Source: Trachelipus rathkii (lineage: Eukaryota > Arthropoda > Malacostraca > Isopoda > Trachelipodidae). From it: a DNA stretch of 17,420 nucleotides. Location: the NCBI GenBank assembly GCA_015478945.1, contig JABUQX010022232.1:27501-44920 (forward strand), read 5' to 3'. The notes beneath the pieces were generated by a model that searched no databases, was not told the DNA's origin, and saw nothing but the letters and a program-made list of their open reading frames with translations. The position numbers were made by a program, and so were the translations under genes. Of this stretch, positions 8,450 to 17,420 are shown piece by piece. Positions within the stretch are counted from its first letter, which is position 1, and each line of letters opens with the position of its first letter.

Positions 8450-10250
8450 TCATTCCTTCTTCAGCTAAATTATTCTTTCCTCATTCACTTCCTTCTAAAA
8501 CTAAATCTTTCGTTTCATAATCCAGGATCGAGTCGTGCTATATTCTCTGGCCATCAGCTAGAGACAGTGCTATCGAGTGTGGAAAACATTTCTCTGCTCC
8601 TTATCCACTCTCGCTTTTCATTCAGCTAGGAATCGTTGCAGGGATACTCTTCGACGAGCGAAGCGGATTCACCAAAGGAAAGTGCGCTAACCTCCTTTGT
8701 TCGCCTACTGACAAATCTTTCATCTCTAGCAACTTCTGTAAATCTGCCTTTCCTTCCTCTTATTCTATCTGATGATTTGTGTTGCATAAGTCGCAACTGA
8801 AAGGCTAATCTCTTCGGCCTAGCTCAACTATATCTCTATGTCTCAATACTGCACTTTTCCTCCCCTCAGTAGTGGAGAGGCTCTCACATTCAAACCTATT
8901 CGAATGAAAAGAAAGCCGCTTTGATCCTCTAACTAATCGCCCTGAGCTCTCACCTCGTATATCTATCTAAGGAACCTTAAACTTCTCAACTCACTTCTTA
9001 GAATCATTCTGGAAATCACCTCGATGCCAGTACGCTCTCGACTGCACGAGCTAACTGCGATTAACATTCCTATCAAACCGATTTATGTTTTTCGCTCTTG
9101 GAAGCCGGGAGATTGGGTGGTCGCGCTTACTACCAAAGTCATAATTGACCCGGATGGCACGCTCACTGTCTCCAAGCTCCCCCTCCTTTGTGTTTCTCTT
9201 CCTGCTTCATTTATATCTATGCCTTTCTTCAAATCACTCAATTCGGCTGTTTGTTGGTGGGGCGACTTCTCTTCTTTTCTGTCAATAATGGTGTTCCTCA
9301 GCGTTTCTTCTCATCTCCTACTTTATTCCTACCTTTCATTAATGATCTTCTCACCGCACATCTAACTCTATCACTCGTATTCCGATAGGTACATGGAACC
9401 CTTCATTTGTTAGAACTCATAGCAATCTACTCCCACCTTTACTTCTGGAATTGCCTCTCTTCTTAATCTTCCGATTTATTCTCGCTGATGGATAAAAATA
9501 TATGATATGTGAATATCAATTCTTTAAACCCAACTTCTTTACAAAATCTCCTTCTCCAAAATATCTTCTAACTTTCCAGTCTCTTTCTACGTTCTGTCCG
9601 GTCTCTCTTGTTACAATGCCTGAACATCCTGCCCTTAACATGAAACAAAAAAATGTCTTGAAACCTCACATCACAATCGTTGCTAGGGCGCCTCAAAGAA
9701 CTGAAGTTTGTTAGACCTGAGTTTTATATTATTCTTCCTATTTTTTGTTTATTTTTTTTTCCCTTTTTCTTTTTTCTCCGCTATACAAAGTCTCATCCGC
9801 CCATGTATGGATACTGCTCTCAGATCTGGGGGGGGGGCTCTGGTTTCACCCAGCTTTTTGGAAAGGGTCGAGTCAAACTGGCCAAAAGGTTATAAACTGT
9901 TCTATACTTTCCGTTCACTTGACCCTCTATCCTTGTGGTCGATTATTGGTGCTTTATCTCTTTTCATTATAGGTACCGCAGCGGCAAAGTGCTCGAGGAA
10001 ATCACTCGCGTACCACCACCTTTTACGACGCTTCGTAGCACAATAGGTCCTGTATCTGCGCACGATTATTGTGTTGACATTGGTAACTCCAGGCTAGTAG
10101 CCTGTAGTGCTTCCTTCTTCCCACCACCTCTGTTTGTGGAATAATTCTCTTCCATCTTCTGATTTATACACTGAATTTAAGCCCCTCCCTTTAAAGCTGG
10201 TCTGTGCTAATATGGTAAATTTGCGCTAGAGGAACTTTTGTATATACACC
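8450..10250 (+). pseudogene. Jockey/CR1-like non-LTR retrotransposon RT relic (second family)
   Basis: The plus strand carries successive RT landmarks in all three frames. ARNRCRDTLRRAKRIHQRKV, of the pre-RT linker type, lies around 8625-8685. VNNGVPQRFFSSPTLF then FINDLL (about 9285-9352) correspond to RT motif B, with the conserved QGS reading QRF. The expected YADD region after it is degraded. A thumb-like stretch around 9500-9710 retains KPHIT. MYGYCSQIWGGG (around 9800-9840) and YRYRSGKVLEEI, PPPF, AHDYCVDIGNSRL (9970-10100) match the C-terminal end of such ORF2 proteins. A run of ten G at 9828-9837 sits in the IWGG motif and is a likely frame-slip site. It is clearly distinct from copies A-G, which have the VMSxWLFNLY and YADDLVLCGES signatures. 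It is dead, with no endonuclease seen. Confidence 0.82.
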
Positions 10251-10256
10251 CCCTCC

Positions 10257-10469
10257 TTGAATACTCTGCCCGTGAGTGTGGTGACAACTGTTAAAAAAAA
10301 ATCCTACAATGGTGCAGGATATGCTGCAAATGAACCTGAAGCTCCTATTCCCCCATCCAAAACATCATTTCAGATTATCCCCCAGAAAAATCGTACTCTT
10401 TTCAACATTCCTCAGATGGATCATATGTCGCAACCACACAAATTTATCTTTTCAAACTTAAAAATTTAA
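10257..10469 (+). other. Short open frame of unknown origin
   Basis: Seventy codons open after a non-ATG start (first codon TTG), with a less AT-biased composition than its flanks. They include YNGAGYAANEPEAPIPPSKT and FQIIPQKNRTLFNIPQ. It follows the end of the Jockey/CR1-like ORF and could be 3' UTR, a separate remnant or a host exon. No acceptor or donor is convincing and I do not recognise the peptide. Confidence 0.2.
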
Positions 10470-11090
10470 CCTTTAGACTTCTAATACTCCACACACACAA
10501 AATCTACCCATAGCTCTCTACCACAACTCACTCCTCAGAATTGCAAATCCTTTCCCGCTTCTCATTCTTTCACAGCAACACAAAACACATTACACCAACA
10601 CCACTCATTTTCACCGTGCCTTTCATCTTTTTTCAGTCACAGCGAGCAAATCAAATGCATTTTTCTAAATAATCCATCACCTCTCGCCTCATCCTCAACA
10701 TTAATTCCCTCTGACATTTTAAACGCAATACGATTCACTCATTTTTCGCCGAAGATTAGAAGGGCGACTTACTGCGATCATCGGACCTTCTCCGAGGCAC
10801 TTGCATTAAAGCATTCTGTTTGTCATTGGTTAGTAGGCAGCCAACCCCACTACCACCGTCCCTTTAGTCTCCTTCAACGACACCAGACATACGATGTGGG
10901 CAATTTTTCTCCTATAGCACGTATGGATATAACTGATAGGGATGTCTGTTAAATGTTGCTAGAAAAGGAGGGTGAATATTAAGTCATGAGTATAGAATGG
11001 TGTTCTGGGATGAGGGTGATATTGAACGACATAACAGAAAAGGCGAACCATTAGCCTGGAATTCATAATACCATAAGCAAAAATGGGTAT
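10470..11090. other. Mixed, partly GC-richer DNA, likely repeat remnants
   Basis: 10480-10740 is C/A-rich on plus, so G/T-rich on minus, with a minus frame containing MSEGINVEDEARGDGLFRKM. 10741-10960 has higher GC. On minus it holds GGTGGTAGTGGGGTTGGC, resembling the GGATGGTAGTGGGGTGGGGC segment in the copy G 3' UTR, so an old related 3' UTR is possible. Nothing can be annotated with confidence. Confidence 0.3.
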
Positions 11091-11126
11091 ATATATTAAT
11101 ATTATATATATCATTATATTATATTC

Positions 11127-11158
<32 letters not shown>

Positions 11159-11445
11159 GTATATAATAATATATATATATACTATATATATATAAGATTA
11201 TACTATATAATATATATATATATATATAATATACTTATATATATTATATATATATGTTATATATATATAAAAATTATCTAGTCATTATAATTATTATTAT
11301 TGTTATTATATTATTTATTAATATATATTATTAGTATTATCATTATTTCATTATTATTATTATTATTATTATTATATTATTATATTATTATTATTAGTAT
11401 TATTATATTATTATATTATATGATTTATTATATTATGGTTTTAAT
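11091..11445. repeat. (TA)n then (ATT)n compound microsatellite
   Basis: Interrupted TA to about 11275, then ATT/TTA on the plus strand to about 11445. This is the opposite strand sense to the AAT blocks in the first 8.2 kb. Confidence 0.95.
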
Positions 11446-11471
11446 AATTATTCAAAATCTTAATATTTGTT

Positions 11472-11596
11472 CAAAGTAATCGGCAAAAATAATCGGCGAA
11501 ATTGCGCATGACGATGACCGATGACGATGTATAAAAATATCCGATTTTTGCCATAGACGATTGACCGATGACTGTATAAATTCGTCCCATCACTAA
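11472..11596 (-). mobile_element. hAT-like transposon end with ATGACG subrepeats (right arm)
   Basis: Reading inward on the minus strand it starts TTAGTGATGGGACGAATTTA, then GTCATCGGTCAATCGTC and further CGTCATCGG units. This mirrors the plus-strand arm at 7693-7800. The two are inverted relative to each other, 3.9 kb apart. No second inverted end is visible next to either one, so they are either the two ends of one element or two solo copies. Confidence 0.45.
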
Positions 11597-11600
11597 TAAT

Positions 11601-11700
11601 TTATATATATAGTATATATAAATATATAGATATATATATTAATTATATATTAATATAATAAATATATAATATAATATAGTATATATATATATATATATAT
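11601..11700. repeat. (TA)n microsatellite
   Basis: Interrupted TA/TTA repeat between the two transposon-like ends. Confidence 0.93.
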
Positions 11701-11810
11701 TAGAGATGGTGTCAAGTATCGGTAAAAATTTTGGTATCTATATCAGAACATTCTTGGGGTATAAGTATAAAATTACCGATACGATGTTTGAAGCTTATGT
11801 AAATAAGGGT
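11701..11810 (+). mobile_element. Possible second hAT-like non-autonomous element end
   Basis: Starts TTAGAGATGGTGTCAAGTAT, followed by CGGTAAAAATTTTGGTATC and a complementary ATTACCGATACG near 11773-11784, so GTATCGGTAA can pair back. TAGAGATGG-type starts with internal TATCGGTA repeats are common among arthropod hAT MITEs. The matching right end was not found. Confidence 0.3.
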
Positions 11811-12094
11811 CTATTCCCTTTTATTTAGCTATTTATAATAAGCCTTCAAAACAATTATAATCTCCATTTAAATATTTAGGAGGTAAAATTGAAGGTCTTC
11901 GATCAGAATAAATTTATATTGTTCCCTACTTACTATATCTCGGGGTTGCAGGTCGGGAATGAGAAATTTACAAGAAAAGTCTACTACTGGCGGAGTAGGA
12001 AAAATATTCGACGCTCGACTCTCAATCAAAATTAATTTTAAATATTTTTCCTCCTTACAGTTTTATTGTCAAATTAACTAAGACAAATCAACGG
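11811..12094. other. Unassigned stretch
   Basis: Moderately AT-rich, with no open frame or repeat recognised. It may be the interior or flank of the 11701 element. Confidence 0.4.
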
Positions 12095-12492
12095 TATTAT
12101 TATTATTATTATTATTATATATTATTATTTATTATTATTATTCATTATTATTATTTTATTATTATGTATTCAATTATATTAGTTATTATATTATTATTAG
12201 ATTATTATTATATTATTAAAAATCGTTATATTTCATATATATAATATATACTATATATATATATATATTATGAAATTATATTATATATATATATATATTA
12301 TAATATATATAATATATATATATATACTATATATATGATATATAATATGATATATTATATATAATAATATAGTATATATATGTAATATATATAATTATAT
12401 TAATATTTAAATAGTATATAGTATAGTATATATATATATAATATATATATATATGATATATATATATATATATATATACTATATAGTATATA

Positions 12493-12532
<40 letters not shown>

Positions 12533-12560
12533 TAAATATATATATATAAAATTCAATATA
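12095..12560. repeat. (ATT)n then (TA)n compound microsatellite
   Basis: ATT/TTA to about 12225, then about 330 bp of interrupted TA repeat ending at the left edge of copy E. Confidence 0.95.
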
Positions 12561-12569
12561 TTAAAATCT

Positions 12570-13220
12570 AAATACAGTGATTGAGACTATGTGTCGAAGT
12601 AAAGAAGAATGTAGATCTAAAATTCAAGTGTTCAATGGACCAATCTTAGGGCATGCTAGGGGAAAGACATTAATAAAGTGATGAATGAACGTATTAGAGT
12701 TTGTGTGGTTCGAAGAAAGGGGTAAATGAGAAATAAATGAAAAGTACGTTGAGATGGGTTTGTCATGTGGAAAGGATGAGATGAAAGTCGGTTGGTTAAG
12801 GCGGATGTATAATGGAGTGTGTTGAAAACCGACCGGCAGGGAGATCGAAGAAGAAAAGTGGATTGAGTCGGTGAACGAATGTCGTGAAGGAGAAAATGAG
12901 TTTGCACGAGGCGAGAATAAAGAATGCGTAGATATGAGAGAATGGGCGGGTTTTGTTAGGGCATGGTTGGTCCACCTGTGCCAGGATAGAACCCTCCAGT
13001 GACGATTACATAGTCGAGTGTCGTCGCGGTCCCATGATGCTCTAGGGGGGATTTTCTGTCTGTGACGACTCACTAACTTAATGGTTCAGAGGGGCGGTAA
13101 GGCTGGCTTCTTTTCGACGTTTGTCATGTTCTCCTACCGCTTTTCTTTCCGATTCTTGTACAGCACCTTACCCCCAATCTAGGGGGTGCATAAGAGAAGT
13201 GAAGAAAGAAAGAAAGAAAG
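12570..13220 (+). pseudogene. Copy E: 5'-truncated 3' part of the retrotransposon with purine tail
   Basis: The plus strand, with frame breaks, encodes the family's C-terminal region: an RVCVVRR-like start near 12690, VGWLRRMYNGVC (about 12787-12823), then WIESVNEC and REWAGFVRAW-like segments up to about 12970. The 3' UTR follows. It ends in GTACAGCACCTTACCCCC, AATCTA, GGGGGTGCATAAG, with CCCCC at 13171-13175 pairing GGGGG at 13182-13186, then (GAAA)n and TA repeats. No RT domain is present. This is the cleanest 3' terminus in the window. A 149-codon frame on the other strand is an antisense shadow. Confidence 0.8.
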
Positions 13221-13378
13221 TAATATATATATATATATAATATAATATATAATTTATTAATTATATATACTATGATATATATATTATATATTAATATAAG
13301 ATATAATATATAATATATATATAAATATAATATATATATTATATATATAAGAAATTATATATATATAGTATATAATAA
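13221..13378. repeat. (TA)n microsatellite 3' of copy E
   Basis: Interrupted TA repeat directly after the GAAAG tract of copy E. Confidence 0.95.
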
Positions 13379-13609
13379 GAAAAGATAAACTTCTTGTGTT
13401 GGGTCAGCCAACATTTCTGACCACTGCTATCTAGTGTAGGACTATTAGCATCATCCTTTTATTTCAACAACTCTCCTGTTTTTTCGCAATCACCCAGTTT
13501 TGCAAGTGATGGTGGTAAAAATCTTTAAAAATGTATGACAAATGGGAAGACACTTATATTTTCGATCATGTATAATAAATAAAAGGAATTACTTTCTTGA
13601 ATAGCCCTC
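13379..13609. other. Single-copy-looking stretch between copies E and F
   Basis: A minus-strand frame near 13385-13460 reads DDANSPTLDSSGQKCWLTQH, but no acceptor with a pyrimidine tract and no donor frame it. No gene is annotated. Confidence 0.35.
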
Positions 13610-13627
13610 GATATATTATATATATTC

Positions 13628-14318
13628 TTTCTCTATTCTTTTCTTCACCTTTTTTCCCAAGATTTGGAGTAAGGAGCGCTACAAGCATCGTGAAAAGAAA
13701 AGCAGTAGAACGAGTATAGACAAATGTCGGAAATAACAGCCCAGAGCCTTACCGCCCCCTTCTGTACATGTAATAATAAAGCTCGTCATCAGACAGAAAT
13801 CACCCTAAGCTTCATGGACCGCGGACGGACCCTCACTATGGTAAGTTCGTCAATAAGGGTTCATCCCTTGGGCCCCAGGTGGGCCACAACCATGCCCCCA
13901 TACAAAACCCCGCCATTCTCTCCTATCATGCACCTTTATTCTCGCCTCTGCCTAACTCACATTTTTCTCTCCTTCAGACATTCATTCACCGACTCCAATC
14001 CACATTTCTTCGTCTTCCCATCCGCGGTTCCCAACACCATCATTCCACTTATACATTCCGCTTAAACAACCGACTATTCATTCATTCTTCCACGTGACAA
14101 ACCATTCACATACTTTCATTTATCTCTGCATTTACCCCTTCTTCACACCCCGCACAACTCCGCTAATTACGTCATTCCATCATTTTATTATATTCTTCTC
14201 ACCACCTAGCATGCCCCTTAAGATATGTTCCATCTGACAATACATTAAGCTTTAGACTATATTTCTTATGTTCCAGACGCACTAGTTCTCACTACCATAC
14301 AATAACACAGTAACAAAA
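13628..14318 (-). pseudogene. Copy F: 5'-truncated 3' part of the retrotransposon
   Basis: On the minus strand it begins in the post-RT region (VLYGSEN) near 14300. It continues with a GVVRGVKKG segment, then a basic region and an ESVNEC-like segment around 14000. The 3' UTR shares GTGAGGGTCCGT with copy G, and GGGGCGGTAAGGCT with copy E allowing a few mismatches. It ends TTGTAGCGCTCCTTACTCC, AAATCTTGGG, then a GAAGAAAAGAATAGAGAAAG purine tail. Stops in all frames mark it as dead. The 113-codon plus-strand frame at 13724-14065 is its antisense. Confidence 0.78.
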
Positions 14319-14460
14319 TATTATATATATATATTATATATATATATATATAAAGCTATAAATATATATAGTATATATATATAATATAATATATTATATA
14401 TATAAGTATAGATATATCATATTATATATATATAATAGTATATATATATTAACATTAATA
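14319..14460. repeat. (TA)n microsatellite
   Basis: Interrupted TA repeat at the truncated 5' edge of copy F. Confidence 0.94.
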
Positions 14461-14583
14461 TACAATAAGAATGAGGTAATTTTACATTTTAACTACATTT
14501 GTTATTATTATTTATAATAATTTTGAATTTGGGAGACAGGTATGATTAACAAACACCTACAACAACCCTCTGTCTACAGTCAA

Positions 14584-14714
14584 ATATTAATATTAATATA
14601 TAATATATATAAATATATATATACTATAATATATATAATTTATAATATATATAATATATATATAATTAGATATATATATATATAATATATTAAGATATAC
14701 ATATATATATATAT
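14584..14714. repeat. (TA)n microsatellite 3' of copy G
   Basis: TA/TAA repeat that, in the orientation of copy G, directly follows its terminal hairpin. Confidence 0.95.
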
Positions 14715-14904
14715 CACCTTTCCCCAGATTGGGGTGAGGCGCAGCATGCACGAGAAACAGAAATATAGTAGAGGGAGGAACATGACGCAAGTCGAAAGGA
14801 AAGCCCCACCCCACTACCATCCCTTCACGAGGCTTCACGAGACTGAAACGGACCCTCACTGTGGTACAGCGTCAATGTAGCGTTCATCAACTGGGCAAGG
14901 CCCA

Positions 14905-14941
<37 letters not shown>

Positions 14942-17120
14942 CCATTCACCTCGTATTATGCATCTTTCTTCTCTCCTCTGCCAAACTCACATTCCTTTTC
15001 TTCAGACATTCATTTACTGACTCAATTGACTTTTTCTTAGGTCTCCCAGCCAGTCGATTCCCAGCACACTCACCACTAACCACTATACATCCGCTTAAAC
15101 AACCGACTATCATCCATCCTTTCCATTTCGTTTATTTTCAAATTTACACCTTTCTTCACACCACACATCTACCTAACACGTTAATTGATCATTTTATCAA
15201 TTCTTCTCACACCTAACACGCCCCTAAGATTGTCCATCATCACACTCTGTTCCTTAGATCTATACCTCTTATTCCACACTATAGTTTCACAATTATAGAT
15301 TAACACCGGTAACAACATACCCTCATGTAAAAACCAAGAGCACTCAAAACTTAGTCTTTGTATCTACAAGGATTAAATTGCACCAGCTACCTTCCTACCA
15401 TTCCCAACTTTCCAACTACACTCTGCATCATTAGTTCCCTTTTCATCTAACATATAACCTAAATATTTTAACTCGAATACTTGTTCCAATTGTTCACCAT
15501 TCAAGATGATTTCACACCACAGATTCTCCTCACTCACTACCATCACCTTATTTTTATCTACATTAACTTTCAAGCTCTACCCTTTTACACACCCTGCCAA
15601 ACCCCTCTACTAATCCTCTCAAACTTTCTTTAGATTCGCCACACAAAACCAAATCACCAGCTTACAATAAGCATAGCACCCTCCACTCTTCCATTCTACA
15701 TTAGTCTACCAACCCTTACCACTCATTCATCTAACTTTTTCATTTCCTTATCCATAAACAATTAAATAGCCAAGGAGTCATAACGCATCCCTGCCTCACT
15801 CCACTATTACTAATAAACCATTCACCGTCAATTTATTCTTACAGACGTTTCATTATCGTCATACATATTTTTGATAAAATTCAGAAGCCTACCACCAACA
15901 CCATATATCACTAACACCTGCTAAAGAGCCTCCCTATTAATCCTGTCATACGCCTGTTGCAAATCCATAAATCCTAAATGCAGTTTATTTTTCTTCTCTC
16001 TAATTTTCTCAATCATTTGTTTCAAAGTGAAAATTTGATTTATACATCTCATACTTCTAAATGCACCTTGCTCTTCGCCAATCAGTCCCTCGAAGCACTC
16101 TTTCAACCAAAATACCAGCATATATCTTCCCTAAAACACTCAATAAATTAATTCCCCTATAGCTCCTCCAGTTTCCTTAATCTCCCTTGATAGGGGTGCT
16201 GTTACCGCTCTCCTCCAATCCTTCGGAACAATACCCTCCATAAATGCTTTGTTACACAACTTCCATATCCAGTCAATCACAATCTCGCCTCCATTCTTGA
16301 TCATTTCACCAGTAGTTCCATCCATACCAGCACATTTACCATTTTTCAACTTTAAGACTCGTCCTGTTACTTCATCCCCAAAACACCTATTTCTTCTTAC
16401 ACCATCAAACCCACACACAAATTCGCTATCACCTCTTCATTACTGCTAATGTTATTTAGATTTTCGAAGTGTTTCCTCCAAATTCTCCTCAACTATATTT
16501 CATCAATCACGAAAGAACCATCCATATTCAATATACTAAGAAGATTCCCTTGCTTTCTTTCTTAGCCTTTCGCACTTCCTTCCAGAAGAACTTCCTATTC
16601 CCTTGTAAGTCCCTATTCATCCTCCTACCAAACTGTTCATTTACCCATTTTTTCCTCCTATGTATGCAATTTTTTCTTCCTTTTTTTCCTCCTTTTATAT
16701 TCCCATACACTTTTCTTTCGAAACCTCATCATTGAATTTTAGCACATTCAACCACGCCTCTTTTTTACATTTAACCGCTTGCCATTCTTACTACCTACTT
16801 TAGAACATCCACATACCTCTCTTGCACTACCAACAAATGCTTCCTTCATTTGTGTCCATATTTATTCAGTTTCTCTTTCCTCACATTCAACTTATTTATT
16901 TTCCAGTCCTCTCACATACTTCTTCTCTTATAACCTTGTTCACTTTAATATCCACTTCTAATATCCCACCTCCTTTTTAATCATAATTCTTGATATTCTC
17001 ATCCCAACTCCCTTACTAATTTACATCATTACATACTTCAAAACATCTCTCTACAGCACAAATCATATTTCACTTCGATACTCATCATCTACCTAACTCC
17101 AATTTCGATACTTATAAATA
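14715..17120 (-). pseudogene. Copy G: longest retrotransposon copy, RT region to 3' end, inactivated
   Basis: Minus strand, in order from high to low coordinates. A pre-RT segment around 16750-16880 has WTQMKEAFVGSAREVCG and SKVGSKNGKRL. RKFFWKEVRKAKK lies around 16560-16610. RT entry is VLKLKNGKCAGMDGTTGEMI (16300-16370), then VPKDWRRAVTAPL. EGLIGEEQGAFRS follows, and motif A FMDLQQAYDRINREAL (15921-15990). Motif C (around 15665) reads LCLL-stop-AGDLVLCGES where copy A has LLYADDLVLCGES, so the YADD tyrosine is a stop and one aspartate is glycine. Connection segments NVDKNKVMVV and FELKYLGYMLDEKGTNDAE (15373-15573) follow. The 3' UTR ends GCGCCTCACCCC, AATCTGGGGAAAGGTG (14717-14741). The endonuclease is missing, cut at the TA repeat near 17120. 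It cannot be active. Confidence 0.87.
14907..14937. repeat. Poly-A run inside the copy G 3' UTR
   Basis: About 31 consecutive A on plus (T on minus). It replaces the segment that in copy F lies between the GGCC-rich block and the CCGCCATTC block. Confidence 0.85.
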
Positions 17121-17124
17121 CTAT

Positions 17125-17272
17125 AAACTGTGAAATATATATAGTAATTAATAATAATATAGATTATATATATATATATATATATTATATATATTATATA
17201 ATATACTATATATATATATTATATATATATATACTATATATATTATATATATATGATATTATATTACTATAA
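17125..17272. repeat. (TA)n microsatellite at the truncated 5' edge of copy G
   Basis: Interrupted TA/TAA repeat immediately upstream, in element orientation, of copy G. Confidence 0.95.
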
Positions 17273-17348
17273 ATAATAACAAAGTCCCAACACTGTAGGT
17301 AGAAAATGCTTCACAAAGACAAATTCTAAAGAAAAATCAAACACATAC

Positions 17349-17396
17349 CACATGCCGAAAAAGCCAAAAAAGTCTGAAATATTCTACAATGCCTAC
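17349..17396 (-). other. Very weak exon-like block (48 bp)
   Basis: On minus, TATCATTATAACAG/GTAGG and GCATGTG/GTATGTG would bound 16 open codons (VGIVEYFRLFWLFRHV). It is too short to judge and lies near the window edge. Confidence 0.12.
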
Positions 17397-17420
17397 CTGT
17401 TATAATGATACTGAGAAAGA

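Noticed and set aside
12624..13073. 149-codon minus-strand open frame
   Set aside because: Antisense of the copy E C-terminal region, which is recognisable on the plus strand.
13385..13460. Minus-strand frame DDANSPTLDSSGQKCWLTQH as a host exon
   Set aside because: In-frame stop just upstream, no pyrimidine tract and no donor.
13724..14065. 113-codon plus-strand open frame
   Set aside because: Antisense of copy F, whose 3' UTR and post-RT region are recognisable on minus.
16249..16961. Several plus-strand frames of 60-88 codons
   Set aside because: Antisense of the copy G RT and pre-RT region.
7430..17272. TA arrays as CRISPR-like or regulatory arrays
   Set aside because: No unique spacers. 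They are plain dinucleotide microsatellites.

Overview
The window looks like AT-rich, repeat-dominated nuclear DNA from an animal, most likely an arthropod and plausibly a decapod crustacean. That assignment is an inference from long AAT and TA microsatellites, several decayed non-LTR retrotransposons of two families, hAT-like non-autonomous transposons and possible tRNA-derived SINEs. I see no bacterial signal and no intact long coding region. Every readable protein is either a broken retrotransposon or a short exon-like block.

Layout. Positions 1-1250 hold a minus-strand reverse transcriptase (RT) relic (copy A). It abuts the plus-strand 3' end of a related element (copy B), which runs into a ~340 bp AAT microsatellite. 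Positions 1673-7430 are AT-rich DNA with AAT blocks, two 3' fragments of the same family (copies C and D), a 146 bp hAT-type MITE at 6412-6557, and four minus-strand exon-like islands (2377-2493, 4001-4116, 4485-4554, 6887-6964). Positions 7430-8207 are TA and AAT repeats around a transposon end and a tRNA-like fragment. Positions 8450-10145 are a plus-strand relic of a second, Jockey/CR1-like family. Positions 11090-12560 are mostly TA and ATT repeats with two further transposon-like ends. Positions 12570-17120 hold three more copies of the first family: E on plus, F and G on minus. G carries most of an RT.

How the parts relate. Copies B to G share one 3' terminus, a short C-run/G-run hairpin. 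In B, E and F a purine GAA/GAAA tract follows, and a microsatellite abuts the terminus in every copy (only a short TA run after F). The best candidate for host function is the set of minus-strand exon-like islands. Two of them (4485-4554 and 4001-4116) have compatible intron phase across a 368 bp intron. The island at 2377-2493 has a strong acceptor and donor. I do not recognise the protein.
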